DNA of 8,101 bases from Acetobacteraceae bacterium (GTDB lineage: Bacteria > Pseudomonadota > Alphaproteobacteria > Acetobacterales > Acetobacteraceae): assembly GCA_020853405.1 (NCBI GenBank), contig JADYYZ010000235.1:1-8101 (forward strand), given 5' to 3'. The notes under the pieces were generated by a model that ran no database searches, was not told the DNA's origin, and saw only the letters and a list, made by a program, of their open reading frames with translations. Below, in pieces: positions 1 to 6,554 of this stretch. Position 1 is the first letter of the stretch. Each line of letters opens with the position of its first letter. Both the position numbers and the translations under genes were made by a program.

Positions 1-135
1 GACGCGTTCGGGGTCAACATCATCCCGCACACCGCCGCCGTCACCACCTTCGGCGCCGCAAGGCAGGGCGAGCCGGTGAACCTCGAGATCGACCTGTTGG
101 CGCGCTACGTCGCGCGCATCCTGGAGACACGATGA
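1..135 (+). CDS. ribE: Riboflavin synthase (alpha chain), C-terminal end only
   Basis: This frame is open from base 1 and ends at TGA 133–135, giving the last 44 residues of a protein whose start lies before the window. The visible residues run DAFGVNIIPHTAA, then VNLEIDLLARYVARIL. That is the characteristic end of the second lumazine-binding barrel and the C-terminal trimerisation helix of riboflavin synthase. The enzyme dismutates two 6,7-dimethyl-8-ribityllumazine molecules to riboflavin and the pyrimidine that RibH reuses. The next gene, ribB, starts inside its stop (ATGA), so the two are probably translationally coupled. Identification rests on a short tail plus its ribB and ribH neighbours, which together make it firm. 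The catalytic N-terminal half cannot be inspected. Confidence 0.9.
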   Translation, partial: DAFGVNIIPHTAAVTTFGAARQGEPVNLEIDLLARYVARILETR

Positions 136-1268
136 GCGTTCCCGCCACCCTGCACGCGAGCTTCCGCGATTTTCTCGCGCCGACCGCGGATATCCTTGAT
201 GCTGCGCGGGCCGGGAAGATGTTCATCCTGGTCGACGACGAGGATCGCGAGAACGAGGGCGACCTGGTGATCCCGGCCGAGTTCGCCGACGCCGCGGCGA
301 TCAACTTCATGGCCCGGCACGCGCGCGGCCTGATCTGTCTTGCGCTTACCGGCGAGCGGGTGCGGACACTCGGCCTGCCGCTGATGAGCCAGGCCAACGG
401 CACCCGCCACCAGACCGCCTTCACCGTCTCGATCGAGGCGCGCGAGGGAGTGACCACCGGCATCTCGGCGGCCGACCGGGCACGCACCGTCCAGGCCGCG
501 ATCGATCCCGCCAGGGGGGCGGCCGACCTGGTCACGCCGGGCCACGTGTTCCCGCTGATGGCGCGCGACGGCGGCGTGCTGGTGCGCGCCGGCCATACCG
601 AGGCGGCGGTCGATCTCGCGCGCATGGCGGGCCTGATCCCGGCCGGCGTGATCTGCGAGATCATGAACGACGACGGCACCATGGCGCGCCTGCCCGACCT
701 CGTGGGTTTCGCCCAGCACCACGGCCTGAAGTGCGGCACCATCGCCGACCTGATCGCCTATCGCCGCCGCACCGAGACGCTGGTCAGGCGCACCGCCGAG
801 GCCGGTTTCACCTCGATCCATGGCGGCGAGTGGCGGATGATCGTGTTCGTCAACACGGTCGAATATGCCGAGCACATCGCGCTGGTGAAGGGCGACCTTT
901 CCGGCCAGAGCCCGGTTCCGGTACGCATGCACGCGGTCAACGTGCTGTCGGACGTGCTGGGCGACGTGCACGGCCACCCCGGCGACCTTGCCAGCGCCAT
1001 GCGCGCGATCGGCGAGGAGGGCCGCGGCGTCGTGGTGCTGATCCGCGAACCCCGCGCCACTGCCCTGTCCGAGCGCGTCGCCCACCTTGCCGAGAATGGC
1101 CGGCCTGCCCCGGAACTCCGTGATTACGGCGTCGGTGCGCAGATCCTGCGTGAACTCGGCGTACGCGAGATGCTGCTGTTGAGCAACACGCGGCGCACCG
1201 TGGTCGGGCTGGAGGGTTTCGGGCTGTCGATCGTCGGCCAGCGCCCGCTGAGGCCGGCCGGCGAATAG
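132..1268 (+). CDS. ribB: 3,4-dihydroxy-2-butanone-4-phosphate synthase fused to a degenerate GTP cyclohydrolase II-like domain (RibBX type)
   Basis: A 378-residue cytoplasmic enzyme. Residues about 15–212 are a complete DHBP synthase domain, which converts ribulose 5-phosphate to the four-carbon precursor of lumazine. Signatures are the acidic loop DDEDRENEGDL at 35–45, GHTEAAVDLARMAG at 154–167 and ICEIMNDDGTMAR at 174–186. Residues about 214–375 align with GTP cyclohydrolase II (YAEHIALVKGDLSG, EEGRGVVVL, ELGVREMLLLSN). However, the three zinc-binding cysteines are absent: the segment corresponding to SEC…RCDCG reads HAVNVLSDVLGDVHG at 267–281, and the GTP-binding QEGRGIGL stretch reads REPRATAL at 305–312. 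The second domain is therefore very unlikely to hydrolyse GTP. Such RibBX fusions are known in Proteobacteria. The ATG overlaps the ribE stop by 4 bp and has GGAG at 123–126 as ribosome binding site. Confidence 0.95.
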   Translation: MSVPATLHASFRDFLAPTADILDAARAGKMFILVDDEDRENEGDLVIPAEFADAAAINFMARHARGLICLALTGERVRTLGLPLMSQANGTRHQTAFTVSIEAREGVTTGISAADRARTVQAAIDPARGAADLVTPGHVFPLMARDGGVLVRAGHTEAAVDLARMAGLIPAGVICEIMNDDGTMARLPDLVGFAQHHGLKCGTIADLIAYRRRTETLVRRTAEAGFTSIHGGEWRMIVFVNTVEYAEHIALVKGDLSGQSPVPVRMHAVNVLSDVLGDVHGHPGDLASAMRAIGEEGRGVVVLIREPRATALSERVAHLAENGRPAPELRDYGVGAQILRELGVREMLLLSNTRRTVVGLEGFGLSIVGQRPLRPAGE

Positions 1269-1310
1269 GGGCCTTCCCACATAGGCTGGCCCGGGGCATG
1301 AACGGGGCCC

Positions 1311-1799
1311 ATGACCGTATCCCCGTCCCCGATCGCCGACGCCGCCGGCGCCAGGCTGCTGATCATCGAGAGCCCCTACTACGCCGAGATCGCGGCCGGC
1401 CTTCGCCGCGGCGCGCTGCACGAGATCGCGGCCGCCGGCGCCAGCCACGAGGTGGTCCGGGTCGGCGGCAGTTTCGAGCTTCCGGGCGCGATTCGGATCG
1501 CGATCCGCGCCAGTGCCGCCGGCCGCGCCGCGTTCGACGGCTATGTCGCGCTGGGCTGCGTGATCCGCGGCGAGACCGACCATTACGACCACATCGCGCG
1601 TGAGACCGCGCGCGGCCTGATGGATCTTTCGATCCAGTTCGGCGTGCCGGTCGCGTTCGGGGTGCTGACCGTGCACCACTACGACCAGGCGGCGGCGCGT
1701 GCCCAGGTGCCGCCGGCGGGCGGGTGGGAACACAACAAGGGGCGCGAGGCGGCACGCGCGGCACTGGGGCAGGTGGCGCTGGCGCGGCGCTTCGGCTAG
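1311..1799 (+). CDS. ribH: 6,7-dimethyl-8-ribityllumazine synthase
   Basis: A 162-residue lumazine synthase. It condenses DHBP with 5-amino-6-ribitylamino-uracil to give lumazine, the substrate of riboflavin synthase. The N-terminal strand LLIIESPYYAEI (16–27), GGSFELPGAI (52–61) and GCVIRGETDHYDHI (82–95) are family signatures. His91 aligns with the catalytic His of the Bacillus enzyme, and FGVLT (116–120) and NKGREAARAAL near the C-terminus are also conserved. Two details are odd. The usual TTEN-type stretch after FGVLT reads VHHYDQA (121–127), and the loop before NKG is a few residues longer than in Bacillus. The ATG lies 42 bp after the ribB stop with only a weak purine run (GGGG, 1304–1307) before it. 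An upstream ATG at 1298 is out of frame. The gene belongs to the riboflavin block and is followed 12 bp later by nusB. Confidence 0.96.
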   Translation: MTVSPSPIADAAGARLLIIESPYYAEIAAGLRRGALHEIAAAGASHEVVRVGGSFELPGAIRIAIRASAAGRAAFDGYVALGCVIRGETDHYDHIARETARGLMDLSIQFGVPVAFGVLTVHHYDQAAARAQVPPAGGWEHNKGREAARAALGQVALARRFG

Positions 1800-1811
1800 A
1801 CCGCGCCCGTT

Positions 1812-1847
1812 ATGCAAGCCACCGTGCAAGGCACCATGCAAGGGACC
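1812..1847 (+). repeat. Three tandem 12-bp repeats at the nusB start
   Basis: Three imperfect copies stand head to tail: ATGCAAGCCACC, GTGCAAGGCACC and ATGCAAGGGACC. They differ only at one start-codon base and at bases 8 and 9 of the unit. In the nusB frame they encode MQAT-VQGT-MQGT. Each unit opens with a usable initiation codon and contains CAAG(G), which can serve as a weak ribosome binding site for the next copy. Unit length is a multiple of three, so gain or loss of a copy keeps the reading frame. Confidence 0.85.
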
Positions 1848-2324
1848 GCCGCCCCCGAACCCCGCCTGCGCCCGCGCACGGCCAGCAGGCTGGCCGCCGT
1901 GCAGGCGCTCTACCAGGTCGAGCAGGCGGGGGCACCGGCCGAACAGGTGATCGACGAGTTCGTCCGCCACCGCCTGGCCGCAGGTGCCAAGGGAGAGGGG
2001 GCCGCCCCCGGCGCCGAGGTGCCGCTGTTCGCCAGGATCGTGCGCGGCTGGACCGGCGGGGCGGCGGCGCTGGATGCCGCGATCGCAGCGAGCCTCGCCG
2101 AAGGCTGGCCGATGGCCCGGCTCGACCCGGTGCTGCGCGCATTGCTGCGGGCCGCCGCTTCGGAACTGTTCGATCAGGCCGGCGCGCCTGCCCGGGTGGT
2201 GATCGACGAATACCTGCACGTCGCGCACGGCTTCTTCGGGGCCGAGGAACCGCGCTTCGCCAACGCCGTGATGGACCGGCTGGCGCGTGGCATGCGCGCG
2301 CACGAGTTCGCCGCCAGCCCCTGA
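1812..2324 (+). CDS. nusB: Transcription antitermination factor NusB
   Basis: A 170-residue all-helical RNA-binding protein. With NusE (S10) it binds boxA in rRNA leaders and supports processive antitermination. The N-terminal basic helix SRLAAVQALYQVEQ (25–38) is the classic RNA-binding start. The core continues with LFARIVRGW (72–80), LDPVLRALLRAAASELF (104–120) and VVIDEYLHVAHGFFG (129–143), and ends with RFANAVMDRLAR (148–159). It is about 30 residues longer than the E. coli protein, because of an N-terminal extension and a Gly/Ala-rich insertion near 55–70. The extension is encoded by a 12-bp tandem repeat with possible starts at 1812, 1824 (GTG) and 1836. An AAGG at 1828–1831 would suit the start at 1836 (162 residues), so the exact N-terminus is uncertain. 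ribH–nusB–thiL order is widespread in Proteobacteria. Confidence 0.93.
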   Translation: MQATVQGTMQGTAAPEPRLRPRTASRLAAVQALYQVEQAGAPAEQVIDEFVRHRLAAGAKGEGAAPGAEVPLFARIVRGWTGGAAALDAAIAASLAEGWPMARLDPVLRALLRAAASELFDQAGAPARVVIDEYLHVAHGFFGAEEPRFANAVMDRLARGMRAHEFAASP

Positions 2325-2347
2325 GCCGCCAAAACCCCTGATCCGCC

Positions 2348-3331
2348 ATGCCATTGCCGCCGGAATTCGCGCTGATCGCGAAGTACTTCGCACCGCTCGC
2401 CGACACCCCGGCGGCACTCGGCCTCAGCGACGACGCAGCACTGCTGGCGCCGCCGGCGGGGCGGCAGCTGGTGGTGGCAGCTGATGCGATGGTCGCCGGC
2501 GTGCATTTCCTGGACAGCGACCCCGCCGATACCGTGGCGCGCAAACTGCTGCGCGTTAACCTTTCCGACCTCGCGGCCATGGCTGCGGAGCCGCTCGGCT
2601 TCCTGCTGACGATCGCGCTGCCGAAGGGCTTCGACAGTGTCTGGCTGCGCGGCTTCGCCGCCGGCCTGCTCGAGGACCGCCGGCAGTTCGATGTGCCGCT
2701 GCTGGGCGGCGACACGGTATCGACGCCGGGGCCTGCCACGCTGTCGCTGACCATCCTCGGCCATGTCGAGCCGGGGCGGGCGCTGCTGCGCCGGGGGGCG
2801 GCGGCGGGTGAGGTGGTCTGGGTCTCGGGCACGCTGGGCGATGCGGCGCTTGGCCTGCGCGTGCTTCAGGGGCGGTTGCGCGGGCTTTCCGGCCGGCATG
2901 CGGCGTACCTCTCCGAGCGCTACCGCGTGCCGGAACCGCGGCTCGAGCTCGGCCGCGCGCTGGCCGGCATCGCCACCGCCGCACTCGATGTCTCGGACGG
3001 ACTCGCGCAGGACATCGGCCACATCGCCCGCCTGGCCGGCTGTGCCGCCGAACTCGAGGCGCCTTCGCTGCCGCGGAGCGAGGCGGCGGCGGCGGCGATC
3101 GGGCTCGATGCCTCGCTCGGGCTGCTTGCCGTCGCCGGCGGCGATGACTACGAGCTCGCCTTCACCGCCCCGCCCGGGCACGAGGCGATGGTGCGCGGGG
3201 CGGCGGAGGCGGCCGGCATCGGCGTGGCCCCGGTCGGCAGGCTGCTTGCCGGCGAGGCGGGCGAGGTTCGCGTGCTGGATGACGCTGGCCGGCCCGTTCG
3301 GCTGGAACGCACCGGCTGGAGCCATTTTTGA
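2348..3331 (+). CDS. thiL: Thiamine-monophosphate kinase
   Basis: A 327-residue kinase that phosphorylates thiamine monophosphate with ATP to the active cofactor thiamine diphosphate, the last step of thiamine synthesis. It has the PurM/AIR-synthase fold. Visible signatures in order are LSDDAALL (26–33), DAMVAGVHF (46–54), RKLLRVNLSDLAAMAAEP (65–82) with conserved metal/ATP-site Asp, PLLGGDT (117–123), WVSGTLGDAALGL (158–170), LDVSDGLAQDIGHIA (213–227) and GGDDYELAF (264–272). Small departures from the E. coli motifs (GLSDD for GIGDD, AGVHF for AGNHF) are conservative. Length is normal. The ATG lies 23 bp after the nusB stop with no obvious ribosome binding site. Its TGA overlaps the TTG start of the downstream transporter. 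It sits in an operon otherwise devoted to riboflavin synthesis, as in many Proteobacteria. Confidence 0.96.
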   Translation: MPLPPEFALIAKYFAPLADTPAALGLSDDAALLAPPAGRQLVVAADAMVAGVHFLDSDPADTVARKLLRVNLSDLAAMAAEPLGFLLTIALPKGFDSVWLRGFAAGLLEDRRQFDVPLLGGDTVSTPGPATLSLTILGHVEPGRALLRRGAAAGEVVWVSGTLGDAALGLRVLQGRLRGLSGRHAAYLSERYRVPEPRLELGRALAGIATAALDVSDGLAQDIGHIARLAGCAAELEAPSLPRSEAAAAAIGLDASLGLLAVAGGDDYELAFTAPPGHEAMVRGAAEAAGIGVAPVGRLLAGEAGEVRVLDDAGRPVRLERTGWSHF

Positions 3332-4530
3332 GCCGCGCCGGATCGCGCCGGAACGTCTGGCTGCTGGTGCTCTGCATGAGCACCATCCAGACCATCGCCA
3401 CCGCCCAGGTCACGATGGCCTCGCTGATCGGCCACAGCCTGGCCGAAGACAAGAGCCTGGCGACCCTGCCGGTTGCGGTCTGGATGAGCGGCACGATGGC
3501 GAGTTCGCTGCCGGCGGCGCTGCTGTTCCGCCGCTTCGGCCGGCGCACCGGCTTCGTCGCCGGCACGCTGATGACGATGGTGGGGCTGCTGCTGGCCGGG
3601 CTTGCGGTATGGCGGGCCGACTTCACGCTGTTCGTTGCTGCTTCACTGCCCTACGGCCTCGGCTTCGGCATCTCGCAGCACTACCGCTTCGCCGCCGCCG
3701 AGGTCGCCGATGTCGCGTTCCGGCCGAAGGCGGTCAGTTTCGTGATGGCAGGCGGCGTCGTGGCGGCGATCCTGGGGCCGGAGATCGTGCGCCAGACCAA
3801 GGATCTGTTCGGCCCGGTGCTGTTCCTGGCGAGCTATGGCGTGCTGGCGCTGCTGGTCGGCCTGAACCTGCTTTGGCTGGTGGTCGTCGAGCTGCCGGCG
3901 CCGCTGCCGCCTGCCGCCGGCACCGGGCGGCCGATCGGCGCCATGCTGAAAAGCCGCAAATTCATCATCGCCGCCGGTGCCGCCGCGGCCGGCTATGGCG
4001 CGATGAACCTGATCATGACCTCGACCCCGATCGAGATGCTGCTGTGCGGCTTCACGGTCGGCGATTCCGCCCGCGTGATCCAGTGGCACGCGGTGGCGAT
4101 GTTCGCGCCGAGCTTCTTCACCGGCGAGCTGATCCGCCGCTTCGGCCACGGCCGGGTGATCCTTGCCGGCGCGGCACTGACCGCGCTGTGTACCGCTGTT
4201 GCCCTTCATGGAACGAGCTACCCGCATTTCGTGGTGGCCCTGGTGTTCCTCGGGCTTGGCTGGAACCTGATGTTCATCGCCGGCAGCGCGCTGCAGGTCG
4301 AGGGCTGGAGTGCCGCGGAACGGCCCAAGGCGCAGGCGCTGAACGACCTGATCGTGTTCTCGGTCGTCACCACCACTGCCTTCGGGTCGGGCGCGGTGCA
4401 CTACGAGCTCGGCTGGGCGGCGCTCAATCTCTCGATCCTGCCGGCGCTGCTGGCCGCTGCCGCCGCCGTGCCGCTGCTGTTGCGCGGGGGCGATCGCCGC
4501 GCGATAGAGGCGCCATCCGCCGGCCGTTAG
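3328..4530 (+). CDS. Major facilitator superfamily transporter, TTG start, substrate unknown
   Basis: A 400-residue inner-membrane protein with about 12 hydrophobic helices. Helix 1 falls near residues 9–30 and the last near 366–385, with a central cytoplasmic loop around 190–212. Loop 2–3 carries RRFGRRTG (68–75), a shortened form of the MFS motif A. The pseudo-repeat equivalent in the second half is RRFGHGR (270–276), as expected for the two six-helix bundles. The start is a TTG overlapping the thiL TGA in TTGA. An internal ATG at 3376 exists but would cut helix 1 in half, so the TTG is preferred. Coupling to thiL and the riboflavin genes makes a vitamin-related or flavin-related substrate possible, but nothing in the sequence shows it. 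The stretch GFGISQHYRFAAAEVAD (112–128) is a notable polar segment that may line the pore. Confidence 0.88.
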   Translation: MSRAGSRRNVWLLVLCMSTIQTIATAQVTMASLIGHSLAEDKSLATLPVAVWMSGTMASSLPAALLFRRFGRRTGFVAGTLMTMVGLLLAGLAVWRADFTLFVAASLPYGLGFGISQHYRFAAAEVADVAFRPKAVSFVMAGGVVAAILGPEIVRQTKDLFGPVLFLASYGVLALLVGLNLLWLVVVELPAPLPPAAGTGRPIGAMLKSRKFIIAAGAAAAGYGAMNLIMTSTPIEMLLCGFTVGDSARVIQWHAVAMFAPSFFTGELIRRFGHGRVILAGAALTALCTAVALHGTSYPHFVVALVFLGLGWNLMFIAGSALQVEGWSAAERPKAQALNDLIVFSVVTTTAFGSGAVHYELGWAALNLSILPALLAAAAAVPLLLRGGDRRAIEAPSAGR

Positions 4531-4591
4531 TCGGGCTTAACACCCGCCATGGCACGGTCGGCAGGGCGCCGCTCTGACGGGATGGACCGTG

Positions 4592-5092
4592 ATGACCGCG
4601 ATCGAAGCGACCGGCACCGCCGGCAAGGCCAAGGGCGGCCTCAGCCTCAACCGCTTCCTGGGCGTCAGGAAGTGGGTGATGTGGCTGCGCCGCAGCTATT
4701 ACAACAAGGTCTGGGGCACCGACCTTCACCCGACCTGCGAATTTTCGCACTCGACCAAATTCGACCTGACCTATCCGCGCGGCGTGCATGTCGGCGCCTA
4801 TACCCAGATCGCGTTCGAGGCGCGGATCCTGTGCCATGACCGCTCGCGCGGGATCTATCGCCACACGCGGATCGGTTCGAACTGCTTCATCGGCGGCAGG
4901 TCGCTGATCATGCCGGGGGTGGAGATCGGCGACGGCAGCATCGTCGGCGCCGGCGCGGTGGTGACGAAATCGGTGCCGCCAGGCTCGATCGTCGTCGGCA
5001 ACCCCGCGAAGATCATCCGCGAGGGCATCAAGGTGACCAGGTTCGGCCGCTTCGTCGATGCCGACGCGCGGGGCGAATCCTGGACCGACTGA
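4592..5092 (+). CDS. Left-handed beta-helix (hexapeptide-repeat) acyltransferase
   Basis: A 166-residue protein of the LacA/WbbJ/CatB-like O-acyltransferase class, which transfers acetyl from acetyl-CoA to a sugar or similar acceptor. A basic N-terminal part (about 1–45) is followed by hexapeptide coils: FDLTYPRGVHVGAYTQIA (57–74), HTRIGSNCFIGGRSLI (91–106), then VEIGDGSIVGAGAVVTKSV (110–128). It closes with the usual VVGNPAKIIREG (134–145). His82 in the CHD motif is the likely catalytic base. ATG 4592 directly follows an in-frame GTG at 4589, and either could be the start. The GACGGGA at 4576–4582 is a possible ribosome binding site. The gene lies 61 bp after the MFS gene on the same strand and may be the last gene of that transcript. 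The acceptor cannot be told from sequence. An SGNH hydrolase faces it tail to tail. Confidence 0.88.
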   Translation: MTAIEATGTAGKAKGGLSLNRFLGVRKWVMWLRRSYYNKVWGTDLHPTCEFSHSTKFDLTYPRGVHVGAYTQIAFEARILCHDRSRGIYRHTRIGSNCFIGGRSLIMPGVEIGDGSIVGAGAVVTKSVPPGSIVVGNPAKIIREGIKVTRFGRFVDADARGESWTD

Positions 5093-5096
5093 AGGC

Positions 5097-5858
5097 TCAG
5101 GGTTCCAGGCTCGCGCAGGCCGGCCAGGCGCCCGCCAGGGCGGCGGCAACGGCAGGCACGACGGCACGCAGCATCATGCCGGTCGCCGCCGCATCGGTCG
5201 GGTGCAGCCCGTCGGGCAGCAGGGCGGCGTGGTCGGCCGTGCGCAGGCGATCGCGCCAGCGTGCGGCGACGTCGATCAGGCCGGTGCCCATCTCGCGTGC
5301 GAGCTCGGCATACATCGCCTCGAACGCGCCGAGGCGGGGGCGCATCAGCCCGCGCAGGCCGAAGGCGGGGTTCATCGTCATCAGCGCGATCGCGGGGTTG
5401 CTGCCGCCCGCGCGCAGTGCCTGGATCAGCCCGCGATGCGTCGCGCGGCTGCCGCTGACCGATCGCATCTGGCGAAGGTCGGAGTCGTTGGCCAGGAACT
5501 CGATCAGCACGAGGTCGGGCGCGAACCGCGCGACCTTCTCGACCACGCCGGCCGCCCAGGCCGAGCCGACCCCGGGCTCGGCGAAGACGCTCAGCACCAC
5601 CGGCTGCGGCAGGCAGGATGAGAGTTTGGCGGCCAGCGCCTGCGGCCAGCGGTAGCGGGCAGAGAGGCTGGTGCCCATCACCGCGAGCCGGAGCGGCCGG
5701 TCGAGCCGGGGCACGGCGGCGAGGGGAATATCGGTGGCGGGCGAGGGGGGGGCGGTGCGGCTGCCGGCCAGCATGGCAGCAAGCCCCGTCGCAAGAACCA
5801 CCACCAGCGCCAGCGCGCCCAGGCGCGCGCCTGCACCGGCTGGCCTGATCCGCCACAT
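5097..5858 (-). CDS. SGNH/GDSL hydrolase with N-terminal membrane anchor or signal peptide
   Basis: A 253-residue esterase-type protein. Residues 12–32 form a hydrophobic helix (GALALVVVLATGLAAMLAG) after basic residues, so it is exported or anchored with the enzyme in the periplasm. There is no clear signal-peptidase II lipobox. The SGNH blocks are all present: GTSLS with nucleophile Ser64 (block I), EPGVGS with oxyanion Gly96 (block II), EFLANDSD with Asn124 (block III), and LPDGLHPTD with Asp216 and His219 (block V). This family removes acyl groups from sugars, peptidoglycan or lipids. The specific substrate is not evident. The stop is 4 bp from the stop of the opposite-strand acyltransferase, and the start faces the FMN reductase across about 110 bp. 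The Met at 5858 is the natural start because it precedes a complete signal segment. Confidence 0.88.
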   Translation of the reverse strand: MWRIRPAGAGARLGALALVVVLATGLAAMLAGSRTAPPSPATDIPLAAVPRLDRPLRLAVMGTSLSARYRWPQALAAKLSSCLPQPVVLSVFAEPGVGSAWAAGVVEKVARFAPDLVLIEFLANDSDLRQMRSVSGSRATHRGLIQALRAGGSNPAIALMTMNPAFGLRGLMRPRLGAFEAMYAELAREMGTGLIDVAARWRDRLRTADHAALLPDGLHPTDAAATGMMLRAVVPAVAAALAGAWPACASLEP

Positions 5859-5879
5859 CCGCTAAAAGAGCCGGCCCGA

Positions 5880-5887
5880 TGACGTCA
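5880..5887. promoter_or_regulatory. TGACGTCA palindrome in divergent intergenic region
   Basis: A perfect 8-bp palindrome lies 21 bp upstream of the SGNH hydrolase start, in the roughly 110-bp gap shared with the FMN reductase. Its position would suit an operator for either gene. An 8-bp palindrome can arise by chance in a window of this size, so the call is weak. A second small inverted repeat (GCCCG-TG-CGGGC, 5933–5944) lies nearer the reductase start. I see no clear −35/−10 pair here. Confidence 0.25.
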
Positions 5888-5960
5888 CACCAGCACCATG
5901 CGGGTGGCGCAGGCGGGCAGGCAAGCAGGGGCGCCCGTGCGGGCTCCTCGCTCGGATGGA

Positions 5961-5965
5961 AAGGG
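5961..5965 (+). promoter_or_regulatory. Ribosome binding site that decides the FMN reductase start
   Basis: AAGGG followed by a 4-bp spacer precedes ATG 5970. The same frame is open upstream to an ATG at 5898, but the extra 24 residues (Arg/Gly/Ala-rich) match nothing in the family and that ATG has no comparable site. The start is therefore placed at 5970. Confidence 0.7.
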
Positions 5966-5969
5966 TGAG

Positions 5970-6554
5970 ATGGACGTGACGGACGACGCATCCGTGCCGG
6001 TGAAGGTGCTGGCGCTGGCGGGCAGCCTGCGCGCCAAGGCGTACAGCAGCGCACTGCTGCGGGCCGCCCTCGACCTGGCGCCGAAGGGGCTTGCGATCAC
6101 GCATTACGCGCCGATCGGCGACCTGCCGTTCTTCAACCAGGATCTCGAGGATGCCGGCGTGCCGCCCCCCGTCACCGCCTTCAAGGCCGCGCTGGCAGGG
6201 GCAGGGGCGCTGCTGCTGGTCAGCCCGGAGTACAATTCCGGCCCATCGGCTGTGCTGAAGAACGCGATCGACTGGGCCTCGCGCGGGAAGTCGCCGCTGA
6301 AGGGCATGCCGGTTGCCCTGATGACCTCCTCGCCCGGCGTGCTGGGCGGCGCCCGCTGCCAGCAGCAGCTGCGGCTCAGCCTGTCGGGCATCGGGGCGGT
6401 GGCGATGCCGGCGCCCGACGTGGTGGTGGCGCAGGCGGCCTCGCGCTTCGATGCCGGGCTTCGCCTGGCAGACGAAGCGACGCGCACGCTGGTCGGCGAC
6501 CACCTCGCGCGATTCGAGAGGTTCGCGCGCGCGATCCGGGCCGGCGCGGGCTAG
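5970..6554 (+). CDS. NAD(P)H-dependent FMN reductase, ChrR/YieF-like
   Basis: A 194-residue flavodoxin-fold flavoprotein, close to the 188 residues of E. coli ChrR (YieF). The phosphate-binding loop LAGSLRAKAYSSALLRA (16–32) follows the first strand VKVLAL. SPEYNSGPSAVLKNAIDWASR (85–105) is the flavin ring and NAD(P)H signature. TSSPGVLGGARCQQQLR (119–135) closely parallels the same region of ChrR. Such cytoplasmic enzymes bind FMN and reduce quinones, chromate, azo compounds or free flavin at the expense of NAD(P)H. The natural substrate is generally uncertain. The gene lies 3.4 kb from riboflavin genes, but separate genes intervene and a functional link is only conjecture. Its TAG stop lies in a CTAG shared with the convergent gene. 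It is likely transcribed from the gap divergent to the SGNH hydrolase. Confidence 0.92.
   Translation: MDVTDDASVPVKVLALAGSLRAKAYSSALLRAALDLAPKGLAITHYAPIGDLPFFNQDLEDAGVPPPVTAFKAALAGAGALLLVSPEYNSGPSAVLKNAIDWASRGKSPLKGMPVALMTSSPGVLGGARCQQQLRLSLSGIGAVAMPAPDVVVAQAASRFDAGLRLADEATRTLVGDHLARFERFARAIRAGAG

Noticed and set aside
105..2417. A 770-codon open frame on the minus strand across ribB, ribH and nusB
   Set aside because: It is a shadow of GC-rich codon use on the other strand. Its product is dominated by Arg, Gly, Ala, His and Gln without any recognisable domain, while the plus strand has four well-identified genes.
4531..4550. Possible terminator after the MFS gene (CGGG…CCCG hairpin)
   Set aside because: The stem is only about 4 bp and no T run follows. 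The acyltransferase on the same strand follows closely, so read-through is as likely.
2763..4577. A 604-codon plus-strand frame across thiL and the MFS gene
   Set aside because: The product is Arg/Ala/Gly-rich low-complexity sequence, out of frame with two clearly conserved genes. It is a third-position GC artefact.
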